Shown here: positions 25,709 through 34,558 of the stretch, one piece after another
Layout: every line of letters starts with the position of its first letter
Numbering within the stretch: position 1 is the first letter of the stretch
Source: Planctomycetota bacterium
GTDB lineage: Bacteria > Planctomycetota > Phycisphaerae > Phycisphaerales > SM1A02
Direction of reading: 5' to 3'
NCBI GenBank assembly: GCA_026386795.1
Contig: JAPLMU010000138.1
Span: 18,575 to 82,574 of the forward strand
DNA: 64,000 bases
Made by a program: the position numbers and the translations under genes
Notes under the pieces: generated by a model
Seen by the model: the letters and a program-made list of their open reading frames with translations, nothing else
What the model was told of the DNA's origin: nothing
Databases searched by the model: none

Positions 25709-27088
25709 TCAGCGGAGTCCGTACTCCTTCAACTTGCGGTACAGCGTTCGCTCGCCGATGCCAAGCATCTGCGCCGTCTGTTCACGATTGCCAGCAGTCA
25801 TTGCCAGCGTCTGGCGAATTGCTTCCTTCTCAAGTTTGTCGAGCCCCACGCCGGCAAGTGAACCAACCACGCCCTGCCCCTCTGCCGCATCATCGGAGGA
25901 TCGCACCTCATCGGGAACATCGCGCAGCGAAAGTTCCGGACCCTGCGAAGTCACCACCATGCGGTGAATGGCATTGAAGAGTTCGCGCACATTGCCCGGC
26001 CAGTCATAACCAATCAGCCGCATCATCACTGGTTGGGGCACGAGCGGACGTGGTCGACCAAGCTCTGCCGCGTACTTGCCAACTGCATGATTTACGAGAA
26101 GCGGAATGTCCTCACGCCGCTCGCGCAGTGGCGGAATGACAATCTCTGCGCCGCGAATTCGGTAGTACAGATCCTCTCGGAAACGCCCATCTTTCGACAT
26201 CTGCGCCAAGTCGCGGTTCGTGGCGCTCACGAAACGAACATCAGTCTTGCGCTGCTCGTTCGAGCCAAGGCGAACCAGATCTCCGGTCTCAAGAACACGC
26301 AGCAATTTCGGCTGCATAGTGAGGGGCATGTCACCGATCTCGTCCAGAAAGAGCGTGCCCTTGTCTGCAAATTCAAAGACGCCCTCGCGGTCCTTGTCGG
26401 CGCCGGTGAATGCACCGCGCACATGGCCAAAGAGCTGATCTTCAAGCAGGCTCTCCGACTGACCGGCGGCGTTGAATGTCACGTAGCGGCGGGCAGCGCG
26501 ACGGCTGGCCTTATGAATCGCGGCGGCCACCAGTTCCTTGCCGGTGCCGCTTTCGCCGCGCACCAGCACCGGAATGGAACTCGGGGCAACTTGGCGGATC
26601 AATGCCACCACTTGTCGCATCGCGGGGCTATCGCCAATGATGCCTTCGAATCCAAACGCGGCATCAAGCTCGCCCTTCAAGCGGCTATTTTGATGGCGCA
26701 GAACCACGGTTTCCGCCGCGCGCTGGACGAGATTTCTGAACACGACTAAGTCAATGGGCTTCTCGATAAAGTCATACGCCCCGCCCTGAAGCGCGCGCTT
26801 GGCGGTGGGGATGTCCCCGTGCGCCGTGACCATGATGGTCTCGGCGTCTGGCTGCAGCCGCTTCGCCAATTCCAGGACTTCGAGACCGGCGGTCGGGGAT
26901 TCCATCACGAGGTCGGTGACGATGACATCGAACGCGCCGTGGCGCAGTTCGTCCTCCGCCTCGGCGCGGCTATGGCGAATAGTGCAAACATGCCCGGGTT
27001 TCTTAAGGGCATCGGCCATAGTCTCGGCGTGCCCCCGATCGTCGTCGACCAAGAGAACCTGCGCGTGGATGTCAGTATTGCCCGCCAT
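25709..27088 (-). CDS. NtrC-family sigma-54 response regulator
   Basis: From ATG 27088 the protein has 459 residues. A receiver domain occupies 1-125 (VLLVDDD; phospho-acceptor Asp59; IEKP lysine). A sigma-54 AAA+ domain follows, with GESGTGKE as Walker A, the GAFTGA loop that contacts sigma-54, and FLDEIGDM as Walker B. It ends in a Fis-type helix-turn-helix (MLGIGERTLYRKLKEYGL). It should activate sigma-54 promoters after phosphorylation by a sensor kinase. No kinase gene is adjacent, so the signal is unknown. The longer ORF start at 27214 extends antisense into the murC leader and is not favoured. Confidence 0.93.
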   Translation of the reverse strand: MAGNTDIHAQVLLVDDDRGHAETMADALKKPGHVCTIRHSRAEAEDELRHGAFDVIVTDLVMESPTAGLEVLELAKRLQPDAETIMVTAHGDIPTAKRALQGGAYDFIEKPIDLVVFRNLVQRAAETVVLRHQNSRLKGELDAAFGFEGIIGDSPAMRQVVALIRQVAPSSIPVLVRGESGTGKELVAAAIHKASRRAARRYVTFNAAGQSESLLEDQLFGHVRGAFTGADKDREGVFEFADKGTLFLDEIGDMPLTMQPKLLRVLETGDLVRLGSNEQRKTDVRFVSATNRDLAQMSKDGRFREDLYYRIRGAEIVIPPLRERREDIPLLVNHAVGKYAAELGRPRPLVPQPVMMRLIGYDWPGNVRELFNAIHRMVVTSQGPELSLRDVPDEVRSSDDAAEGQGVVGSLAGVGLDKLEKEAIRQTLAMTAGNREQTAQMLGIGERTLYRKLKEYGLR

Positions 27089-27302
27089 GAGTGAGGGGAT
27101 TGTAGGGGTGAGATGCACCCCCCCGGCAGTCGAGTGTCCCGAAAGAACGCCTGTCATGTCAAAACAATGAGGATTTTCGACGCCCCGTGCCGATATCGTG
27201 GAGGTGAACGACATTGACCTCGCCTACATCTCGACCGCAGGAGCTCGCACCACTCACCGGAGCACCGCAAGAGATGCCGTCGCGGATCCAAAGGATGAAT
27301 CT

Positions 27303-28787
27303 GTGAGCACACTGTTTGAGAGCACCGGCCCGAGCCTGAAGGACCTTGAAGTCCCCGACTTTGCAGGTCGGCGCGTGTGGCTCGTTGGTATCGGTGGATG
27401 CGGCATGAGCGGTCTTGCGCAGATGCTCAAGCGCCGCGGTGCAGAAGTATCTGGCAGCGACATGTCAGCAAGTACGGCAACCGCAGCGCTGGAGTCCGAA
27501 GGCATCACGGTACGCATCGGGCACGCGGCTGACCAATTGCCGGCGCCGTGTGACCTCGTCATCGCCAGCGCGGCGATCAAGAGTGAACATCCAGAAGTTG
27601 ACGAGGCGCGCCGTCGCGGCATTGATGTCGTGAGTTACGCAGAGGCAATTGGACTTGTGCAAAAGGGACGCACTGGCGTCAGCATCGCTGGTACGCACGG
27701 CAAGAGTTCCACCAGCTCGATGCTCTCATTCATCCTGATTGAGTGCGGACTCGATCCAAGTTTGATCGTGGGTGCAACGTGTGCACAGATTGGTGGTGGC
27801 AGCCGTACTGGCTCTGACACGATCCCGGCTGGCACGCAGCGCGGTCGTCCCGGCATTCTTGTTGCTGAAGCATGCGAATTCAATCGCAGCTTCCACCATC
27901 ATCACCCGGTCATTGGTCTGATCAACAATGTTGAAGAAGATCACCTTGAAATCTACGGAAATCTTGAGAACATCATCAAGGCTTTCCACGAATTCGCCGC
28001 GCTGATTCCAGCAGCAAATCTCGGCGGAAAGCTACTTATTGCCGCTGATGGTGCGCACCGACGCGATGTGGCCAGCGGGTTGACCTGCGCGGTGTCCACA
28101 TTCGGTTGGTCACCGAGCGCCGACTACCACGTTCAGTACGACCCGCGCACTGGACTCAGTACGGTGCTTGTGGCGGGTCAGGCCGTGTGCAGTTGGACAG
28201 GCCGCATGCCTGGCGATCACATGGCACTCAACGGTGCTGCCGCTGCGATCTTGGCACATTGGCTTGGTGCAGAGTGGAGCGCGATCGGCAAGGCACTCGG
28301 CAACTTCCTCGGACTTGATCGGCGCATGCAGAACCTCGGCGAGCGAACCATGCGCCACGGCGGCGTGGTCACGGTGTTTGATGACTACGGGCATCACCCA
28401 ACTGAGTGCGAGACAACGCTCAAGGCGCTGCGCACGCGTTTCGAACCCAAGCGACTCATCTGCGTGTTTCAACCGCATCAACACAGTCGCACGCGATTCT
28501 TGCTCGAACACTTTGCGAAGAGTTTCTCGAACGCAGATATGGTGATCGTGCCGGATATCTACTTCGTGCGCGACAGTGAAGAGGAGCGCACCAAGGTGAG
28601 CGCCTCTGACCTCGTTGATCGCCTGCGCGCGCGCGGCATTGCCGCGATGCACCTCTATCCATTCGACGCCATCGTTGAACAACTGGAAATCATGGCGGCC
28701 GATGGTGACCTGATTGTGGTCATGGGTGCCGGTCCGGTTTGGCAGATCGGCCACGCCTTCCTTGGCCGCGCAAGCGGGCACGCGTGA
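27303..28787 (+). CDS. murC: UDP-N-acetylmuramate--L-alanine ligase
   Basis: GTG 27303 is preferred over 27198 because AAAGGA lies seven bases upstream; the result is 494 residues, normal for MurC. The Rossmann start VWLVGIGGCGMSGLAQ binds UDP-MurNAc. AGTHGKSSTSS is the ATP P-loop, NNVEEDHLEIYGN the central-domain block, and DDYGHHPTEC the C-terminal active-site segment. It adds L-alanine to UDP-MurNAc in cytoplasmic peptidoglycan synthesis. The stop overlaps the murB start (TGATG), so the pair is coupled. The presence of mur genes agrees with a peptidoglycan wall in this lineage. Confidence 0.95.
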   Translation: MSTLFESTGPSLKDLEVPDFAGRRVWLVGIGGCGMSGLAQMLKRRGAEVSGSDMSASTATAALESEGITVRIGHAADQLPAPCDLVIASAAIKSEHPEVDEARRRGIDVVSYAEAIGLVQKGRTGVSIAGTHGKSSTSSMLSFILIECGLDPSLIVGATCAQIGGGSRTGSDTIPAGTQRGRPGILVAEACEFNRSFHHHHPVIGLINNVEEDHLEIYGNLENIIKAFHEFAALIPAANLGGKLLIAADGAHRRDVASGLTCAVSTFGWSPSADYHVQYDPRTGLSTVLVAGQAVCSWTGRMPGDHMALNGAAAAILAHWLGAEWSAIGKALGNFLGLDRRMQNLGERTMRHGGVVTVFDDYGHHPTECETTLKALRTRFEPKRLICVFQPHQHSRTRFLLEHFAKSFSNADMVIVPDIYFVRDSEEERTKVSASDLVDRLRARGIAAMHLYPFDAIVEQLEIMAADGDLIVVMGAGPVWQIGHAFLGRASGHA

Positions 28788-29740
28788 TGACCATGGCGAC
28801 GCACCCACTTGGAAGTACGACGCTCTTTGCCGATCTTGACGTCAGCGTGGAACTTGACGCGCCGCTCGCGCAACACACCTGGTATGGGATTGGCGGAACG
28901 GCCGATGCACTGGTTCGCCCGCAATCAGCCGAAGCGCTGGCCACCCTGCTGCGACGCTGCTCGCGCAACGAAGTGCGGGTTCGCATTCTTGGCGAAGGCG
29001 CCAACCTCTTGGTGGCAGATGATGGCGTGGACGGCGTGGTCATCCGACTTGACGCGCCCTGCTTCAAGGGGCTGCAGCTCAACGCCGATGGTCCAGTGAC
29101 CGCGGTCCGAGTTGGCGGTGGCCGCGATCTTGGAAAGACCATCCGCGAAACGACGGCTGCAGGCCTTGCCGGGCTCGAGCCACTGATCGGGATTCCTGCA
29201 AGTATCGGCGGCGCCATTCGCATGAATGCTGGCGGAAAGTACGGATCCATTGGCGACACCGTTCAATCAGTTGGCGTTGTCGAATGGGACGGTGAAGAGC
29301 GTGTCTACGACCGCGCGGCGATTCGATTTGAATACCGCCACACCGATCTGCCGCCAGGCATCGTGACGTGGGCGGTACTGGCGCTACAGGCTGCTGACCC
29401 GGTGGCTCTGCGCGCGCGCTCCAGGGAAATCAGCGAATACAAGGCCAGCGTGCAGCCGCTTGCGGCGCACAGCGCGGGCTGCATGTACAAGAATCCAGTC
29501 CACCCTGCCACGGGTAATCGCATCAGTGCCGGCAAGGTCATTGACGACGCCGGACTGAAAGGAACCCGCATCGGCGGCGCGCTGGTCAGCCAGCAACACG
29601 GAAATTTCATCGTGGTCGAGCCAGGAGCTCGCGCCGCAGATGTCATGGAATTAGCGGCCCTCGTGGCCGATGAAACGTTTGCTCGCACGGGCGTCCGGCT
29701 CGAACGCGAGGTAGTCTTCTGGAGCCGCGGTGAGGCGTGA
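28787..29740 (+). CDS. murB: UDP-N-acetylenolpyruvoylglucosamine reductase
   Basis: The ATG at 28787 overlaps the murC TGA and gives 317 residues. HTWYGIGGTADALVRP begins the FAD domain, LGEGANLLVADDG and IGIPASIGGAIRMNAGGKYG follow, and AGCMYKNP holds the proton-donor position. That position is Cys here instead of the Ser of E. coli MurB, a variation seen in other MurB proteins. The last block RLEREVVFW supplies the conserved Glu. It reduces the enolpyruvyl group with NADPH to give UDP-MurNAc. It is followed by ddl after 61 bp. Confidence 0.95.
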   Translation: MTMATHPLGSTTLFADLDVSVELDAPLAQHTWYGIGGTADALVRPQSAEALATLLRRCSRNEVRVRILGEGANLLVADDGVDGVVIRLDAPCFKGLQLNADGPVTAVRVGGGRDLGKTIRETTAAGLAGLEPLIGIPASIGGAIRMNAGGKYGSIGDTVQSVGVVEWDGEERVYDRAAIRFEYRHTDLPPGIVTWAVLALQAADPVALRARSREISEYKASVQPLAAHSAGCMYKNPVHPATGNRISAGKVIDDAGLKGTRIGGALVSQQHGNFIVVEPGARAADVMELAALVADETFARTGVRLEREVVFWSRGEA

Positions 29741-29801
29741 GCCCACCCGGTATTCGCAATGCCACCGGACGGCACTGCATGCATCGCAAGGAGGCGAGCA
29801 C

Positions 29802-30770
29802 ATGTCTGCAAACAACAGCAATTCACACGCAACCACGCCGAACACTGGCGCAGGCGTTCTTCCCCGCACCGTTCTTGTACTCAAGGGCGGTCCGGATGCA
29901 GAGCGCGAAGTCAGCCTCAAGTCTGGCGCCATGGTGGCTGCTGCGCTGCGCCGAGCAGGCATGGACGTCAATGAAGTCACCATTGATCGCCCCGGCCTTG
30001 AAGAGTTGCGCGGCATGCGCGGCGAGGTGGTGTTCCCAGTGCTGCACGGATCATGGGGCGAAGGCGGACCGCTGCAGGAACTTCTTGAGGCTGATGGCAG
30101 ACCCTATGTCGGATGCGGTCCGAAGGCCGCGTGCCTCGCGATGGACAAGATCGCATCGAAGGCGCTCGTTGCCGAATTCAGGGTGCCCACGCCCCGCTCT
30201 CAGGAATTGCGCACCGGCGTTGAATTTTCCTTGGACTTCCCAGTGGTCCTCAAGCCAGCCGACGATGGCTCAAGCGTTGACCTGCGTATTTGCTACAACA
30301 TGCAGGAAGTCATGCGCGCACGGCTTGAAATTGGACCGCGGCGCGAACGCATCCTCGCCGAGGAGTTCATCACCGGGCGCGAGCTGACCGTCGGTCTGAT
30401 TGACGGCGAATGCCTACCGATCATTGAGATCCGCCCACGCGACGGCACCTACGACTACGAAGCCAAGTACAACCGCGATGACACGCAGTACATCCTTGAT
30501 CCCGAACTGCCTGTCGGTGTGGCGGACGCTGTTCGCGCCTTCAGCCGTGCCGCCTGGCATGCCGTTGGATGTCGCGATGTAGCGCGCGTCGATTTCATGC
30601 TCGACGAGCGAGGTCCGTGGTTCCTGGAAATCAACACCATGCCGGGATTTACCGACCATTCGCTGGTACCAAAGGCTGCGACGCATGCCGGTATCTCCAT
30701 GGAGGAACTGGTCTCCGGGCTGGTTCGCCGCGCACTGAACCGCGCGTGCGCTCGTCGCGTTGCTGCATAA
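29802..30770 (+). CDS. ddl: D-alanine--D-alanine ligase
   Basis: The ATG at 29802 has AAGGAGG seven bases upstream, which settles the start; the protein is 322 residues. It has the ATP-grasp layout of Ddl: LKGGPDAEREVSLKSG at the N-terminus, VFPVLHGSWGEGGPLQ, VGCGPKAACLAMDK, the lysine-containing FPVVLKPADDGSS and the metal-binding FLEINTMPGFTDHS. The last segment resembles the NTMPG motif of Ddl enzymes that make D-Ala-D-Ala. It supplies the terminal dipeptide of the peptidoglycan stem. It is part of the murC-murB-ddl-ftsQ-like cell-wall run. Confidence 0.95.
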   Translation: MSANNSNSHATTPNTGAGVLPRTVLVLKGGPDAEREVSLKSGAMVAAALRRAGMDVNEVTIDRPGLEELRGMRGEVVFPVLHGSWGEGGPLQELLEADGRPYVGCGPKAACLAMDKIASKALVAEFRVPTPRSQELRTGVEFSLDFPVVLKPADDGSSVDLRICYNMQEVMRARLEIGPRRERILAEEFITGRELTVGLIDGECLPIIEIRPRDGTYDYEAKYNRDDTQYILDPELPVGVADAVRAFSRAAWHAVGCRDVARVDFMLDERGPWFLEINTMPGFTDHSLVPKAATHAGISMEELVSGLVRRALNRACARRVAA

Positions 30771-30883
30771 CCTTCGATCGACCGTGAAGCTCGCCATGTC
30801 ATGCGAGATTTCATAGCGGCAAGGGCGTATTTCGCAACGCGCATTCCACTCGCGGACCTGACTTGGCCGATGAAACTCGTCGC

Positions 30884-31726
30884 ATGGCGAAGTCATCGAA
30901 GTCCGCGTCCGACGCCCCACGCACGACCCCCAAACGCCTACCGGCGTGGGTTCCTACTGCAGCATGGTGCGTCTGCTTGGGCGGCACTGCCATTGCCCTC
31001 GCCATCGGAGTCCCACGGCTTCTCAACCGCGCCGCGAATGCACCTCTTCCTGCGCCCATCCGCGTCGTTCTGCGCAATGAGCCCGCGTGGCTCCCCAAGG
31101 ATGAGCGCGTGGCGATTGAGCGCGGGATCATCAAGTCGCTCACCTCGTCACCCTTTGATCACGATGGTCTCATTGCCGCACAGAGTGTTGCCGCACGCTG
31201 CGGCTGGTACTCGGACGTGAAGCAAGTGCACCGCTCGAATGTGGACGAAGTCATCGTGGACGGCAGTTGGGCAATTCCCTGCGCCTTGGTCTGCGACGCC
31301 GACGGCGAACACCTTGTAGATACTCACGGACGATTGCTGCCCCGCGAATATCCCACCGGACGCGGACCCAAACTGCTGCGCATCACTGGCGTCACCATGC
31401 CGCGCCCAACCGTGATCGGTGCCACATGGACGGGCGATGAAATAGTCACCGCACTCTCAATGGCGTCACTCTTCTCCGAGTGCGCATGGCGATCGCAAAT
31501 TGCCGCGGTTGACCTGAGCACGTGGGCGAAAGACGGCACACTGGCCGTGATGAGCGATAAGAATTGCAGGATCATCTGGGGTCGCGCTCCAGGCAAAGAA
31601 ACCGCATCGGAAGTGCCTGCAATGCAGAAACTCGCTGCGCTGCAGTTGGCATTTGCCCGTAGCGGACGCGTCGATTTAGGACAAGCCGTGCTTGACCTGC
31701 GCGGCGATTTCACCTGCGCGCGCTGA
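30884..31726 (+). CDS. FtsQ-like single-pass cell division protein (candidate)
   Basis: The 280-residue protein (ATG 30884; a TTG at 30863 would add seven residues) has a basic Lys/Arg-rich start and one membrane helix (VPTAAWCVCLGGTAIALAIGVP). A periplasmic part of about 230 residues follows. The segment IRVVLRNEPAWLPKDERVAIERGI sits where a POTRA domain would be, and AKDGTLAVMSDKNCRIIWG resembles the beta domain of FtsQ. FtsQ usually follows ddl in division and cell-wall clusters, and this gene does. Sequence evidence alone is weak. No ftsA or ftsZ follows. Confidence 0.5.
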   Translation: MAKSSKSASDAPRTTPKRLPAWVPTAAWCVCLGGTAIALAIGVPRLLNRAANAPLPAPIRVVLRNEPAWLPKDERVAIERGIIKSLTSSPFDHDGLIAAQSVAARCGWYSDVKQVHRSNVDEVIVDGSWAIPCALVCDADGEHLVDTHGRLLPREYPTGRGPKLLRITGVTMPRPTVIGATWTGDEIVTALSMASLFSECAWRSQIAAVDLSTWAKDGTLAVMSDKNCRIIWGRAPGKETASEVPAMQKLAALQLAFARSGRVDLGQAVLDLRGDFTCAR

Positions 31727-31779
31727 CTTGCGAGCACGTTCGTAGCGCGCCGGTACTGACCCGCGTTAGCATTCTCTGC

Positions 31780-32424
31780 ATGCCGCTCCCTCGCAGGCTC
31801 GCCGCCTGTTCTTTCATCTGGATCATTGCCTGCTTCGCAGCAACGATCGGTTGGAGCACGCCTATCCAGCCAACAAGCGGCGTCTACACACCTTCAGTGC
31901 GCGCCATGCTCGCTCTGCTCGCTACTGGTGGCTGCCTTCTCTGGCCCGCGGCGCGCCTGGCCTATGCGCGCGGCGCTTGGACACCGGCACGCGTCGCGCT
32001 CGACCTGATCACCATCATGGTTGCGTTCCATGTGGTCATTTGGCCACTGCACCTCGTCACGCACTGGACTGCTGCGCAAATGGTGTCGATCGACCTGCTA
32101 CTCTCAGGATGGCTCGCTGTCACCGGCGCGTGGATTGCCCTTGCAATGCGAAGTAACGTCCACCGCGCAGCATGGTCCGCTGCGTGGATGACGATCGTCG
32201 GCACTGGCGTCATTCTTGACGCCGTGAACATGCCGTTACCTTTCCCCGAATTGTTTGGCCCATTTGCGGCCCTTCTTCGCCTCACCCCAGAACGCTCAGA
32301 TTTCACGGCTCTTCCGGTGTGGGCGCTGGCGGCATGGCCATGGATCGTGGCATGTGGGGCATGGGCCGGGGTACTCCTGATGCCCAACCGGTTGCCCGAA
32401 GAGCCACGTCCGGTTAACCTGTAG
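31780..32424 (+). CDS. Polytopic membrane protein of unknown function
   Basis: This 214-residue protein has about six hydrophobic segments. It starts MPLPRRLAACSFIWIIACFAA and has short loops and a charged C-terminal tail (NRLPEEPRP). I recognise no catalytic motif or family. It follows the FtsQ-like gene by 53 bp and ends just before a rho-independent terminator, so it is probably the last gene of the murC-murB-ddl unit. A role in wall or membrane assembly is possible from position only. Confidence 0.6.
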   Translation: MPLPRRLAACSFIWIIACFAATIGWSTPIQPTSGVYTPSVRAMLALLATGGCLLWPAARLAYARGAWTPARVALDLITIMVAFHVVIWPLHLVTHWTAAQMVSIDLLLSGWLAVTGAWIALAMRSNVHRAAWSAAWMTIVGTGVILDAVNMPLPFPELFGPFAALLRLTPERSDFTALPVWALAAWPWIVACGAWAGVLLMPNRLPEEPRPVNL

Positions 32425-32431
32425 GAGCCTC

Positions 32432-32462
32432 GCGGCGGGTACCCCCGCCGCATGCCGTTTTT
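32432..32462 (+). terminator. Rho-independent terminator after the cell-wall operon
   Basis: An 8 bp GC stem (GCGGCGGG with CCCGCCGC, loop TACC) is followed by ATGCCG and five Ts. It separates the murC-to-membrane-protein unit from greA. Confidence 0.8.
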
Positions 32463-32476
32463 AGATGCCGCGTATC

Positions 32477-32495
32477 GGCGAGGACAGTCCTCGCC
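32477..32495 (+). promoter_or_regulatory. Hairpin in the greA leader
   Basis: A perfect 8 bp stem GGCGAGGA-CAG-TCCTCGCC lies 45 bp before the greA ATG and has no T run. It may be part of a structured greA leader or an operator dyad. This reading is inference. Confidence 0.45.
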
Positions 32496-32540
32496 TCCGC
32501 AGGTCGTCCACAGCGGGACTTTACGGAGCGACGAGCGACC

Positions 32541-33005
32541 ATGGAGATCATCTCCCCAGCCGACCATGCCAAGATGGAGCAGCAACTCAAAGAGTTGTTC
32601 GCCCAGCGCCCCATCATTTCGAGCCGCATTGCTGACGCGCGCGCCAACGGGGATCTCAAGGAGAACGCCGACTACCACGCCGCGCGCGAGGAGCAAGGTC
32701 TCATCGAGGCGAAGATTCGTGAACTCGAGGGTCGCCTGCGCACCGCGCAAGTGGCCGGCGACTCTGCAGTTCCAAAGAACATGGTGTTCCTCGGAGCCAC
32801 GGTGCTTCTGCGAGACACCACCACGAACAAGAAGCAGAAGTTCAAGTTGGTTGGCAATCCCACCGACGACGATGGTGACTACATCGAGGTCACTTCTTCG
32901 AGTCCGCTCGGAGTGGCATTGATGAAGTCGCATGTTGGCGAAACGGTCCGCGCTGATCTACCGAAGGGCGAGAAGCGTTTCGAGATCCTTGAAATCTGCG
33001 ATTGA
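32541..33005 (+). CDS. greA: Transcription elongation factor GreA
   Basis: The 154-residue protein has the N-terminal coiled coil with the acidic tip segment ARANGDLKENADYHAARE, which enters the polymerase channel and triggers cleavage of backtracked RNA. A C-terminal FKBP-like domain carries SSSPLGVALMKSHVGETV, the GreA signature. Its length is normal for the family. It has its own leader after a terminator and is followed 30 bp later by the cardiolipin synthase gene. Confidence 0.95.
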   Translation: MEIISPADHAKMEQQLKELFAQRPIISSRIADARANGDLKENADYHAAREEQGLIEAKIRELEGRLRTAQVAGDSAVPKNMVFLGATVLLRDTTTNKKQKFKLVGNPTDDDGDYIEVTSSSPLGVALMKSHVGETVRADLPKGEKRFEILEICD

Positions 33006-33035
33006 TCCACCGCGCTGCCGCGGCAGGGATAACGG

Positions 33036-34529
33036 ATGGACCATCTGATCGACCAAATCCTGCGCAAGACTGTCGGACTGTCGTTCGACGCTAGCGTGTT
33101 TGGATGGATAATTGCCGTTGCCTTCATCTTGAACATCGCGCTGTGCGTGCGCATTGTGTGGGTCAAGGGTTCCCGACCGAATGCGGCACTTGCATGGATT
33201 GCAACGCTCTTCGCGCTGCCGATCATTGGCTTGATGCTTTACTTGGTCATTGGCGAAAATCGAATCGGAGCTGTTCGACGTCGTCGCCATGCGCGGATCG
33301 TCCAAGAAATTGCGGGAATCAGCCAAGAATGGACCGATCCACGCGTGCTCGCTTCAAGCATGAGCACTACAGACACGCAGATGGCGCATCTTGGAGAAAC
33401 CGCCGGCGCGCCGCCAGTACTCAATGGCAACCTGCTGCAGTTGAGCGGCGACCCCGCGGAGCAATTGCAGTGGATGATTGAAGATATCGACGCCGCAAAG
33501 CAGAGCGTCGACGCCCTCTTTTATATATTTAAGCAAGACGCAACTGGAACTGCGGTCGCAGAGGCACTCGGCCGCGCTGCGATGCGTGGCATCATGGTGC
33601 GCCTGCTCTTAGACGATATTGGCTCTCGAAAGTTCCTCCGTAGTCACATGCGGAAGGAACTTGAGGGTCAAGGAGTTCACGTCACCGCTGCGCTTCCGGC
33701 ATCGATCCTGCGCATGCCCTTCAAGCGCGTCGATATTCGCAATCACCGCAAACTCATCGTGGTGGATGGGAAGATCGCGCAAACAGGCAGCCGCAATGTT
33801 GCCGATCCAAACTTCAAGGGGGGCGAAACCAGCAAAGTTGGCGCCTACATTGACTCATGGATCCGTATTCGCGGGCCGATCGCGCGCGACCTGCACATCC
33901 TGTTCCTTGAGGACTGGGGCCTTGATGCGGGGCTACATGGTTCACGCAAGTTGCCAGATGAACCCACCCTGGAAGTGGGCGGCGTTCCCGCACAGGTGAT
34001 CCCTTCGGGGCCAAACTTTGAGAACAACATGGTTGCCACGTTGATCGAGGCGGCCATTCAACTTTCACGCCGCGAGATCGTCTTTACCACACCGTATTTC
34101 CTTCCCGACAGCGCCACACTCGCCGCACTTGAAGTTGCGGCGCGGCGCGGCCTGCGCGTCACGCTCATTGTGCCTCGCGCCAATGACAACAAACTCGTCG
34201 CATTGGCCAGTCGCGCCAACTTTGCCAGACTGCTCGATGCGGGCGTGGAACTGTGGGAACATCGGCACGGATTTCTTCACTCAAAGACGATCTCTGTCGA
34301 CGATGAGTTGGCCATCGTTACCACTGCCAACCTTGATCGGCGCAGTTACGAAATCAATTTCGAAACCAGCATTGTGGTCTATGACAATGCGTTCGCTACG
34401 CAATTACGACGACTGCAACAGTCATACCTCGCGGACAGCGATCGGCTTGACGAGGCAACATGGCAAAAGCGCGGCACGCTGGCCCGTTTCGCTGAGAATC
34501 TTGCCAACTTGATGTCGCCGCTCCTGTAG
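33036..34529 (+). CDS. cls: Cardiolipin synthase (phospholipase D family)
   Basis: The 497-residue protein has two N-terminal membrane helices (about 20-40 and 48-70, with NAALAWIATLFALPIIGLMLYL). Two HKD motifs follow: NHRKLIVVDGKIAQTGSRN and HSKTISVDDELAIVTTANLD. This is the bacterial Cls layout; the enzyme joins two phosphatidylglycerol molecules, or transfers a phosphatidyl group, to form cardiolipin in the inner membrane. It may be cotranscribed with greA. It is convergent with a CRTAC1 gene 29 bp away. Confidence 0.93.
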   Translation: MDHLIDQILRKTVGLSFDASVFGWIIAVAFILNIALCVRIVWVKGSRPNAALAWIATLFALPIIGLMLYLVIGENRIGAVRRRRHARIVQEIAGISQEWTDPRVLASSMSTTDTQMAHLGETAGAPPVLNGNLLQLSGDPAEQLQWMIEDIDAAKQSVDALFYIFKQDATGTAVAEALGRAAMRGIMVRLLLDDIGSRKFLRSHMRKELEGQGVHVTAALPASILRMPFKRVDIRNHRKLIVVDGKIAQTGSRNVADPNFKGGETSKVGAYIDSWIRIRGPIARDLHILFLEDWGLDAGLHGSRKLPDEPTLEVGGVPAQVIPSGPNFENNMVATLIEAAIQLSRREIVFTTPYFLPDSATLAALEVAARRGLRVTLIVPRANDNKLVALASRANFARLLDAGVELWEHRHGFLHSKTISVDDELAIVTTANLDRRSYEINFETSIVVYDNAFATQLRRLQQSYLADSDRLDEATWQKRGTLARFAENLANLMSPLL

Positions 34530-34558
34530 CCGCCGTTCACAGACGGCTGCGCAATCCG

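Noticed and set aside
31962-32933. 323-residue minus-strand ORF over the membrane protein, terminator and greA
   Set aside because: It crosses a terminator and a well-supported greA gene on the opposite strand and shows no family motif.
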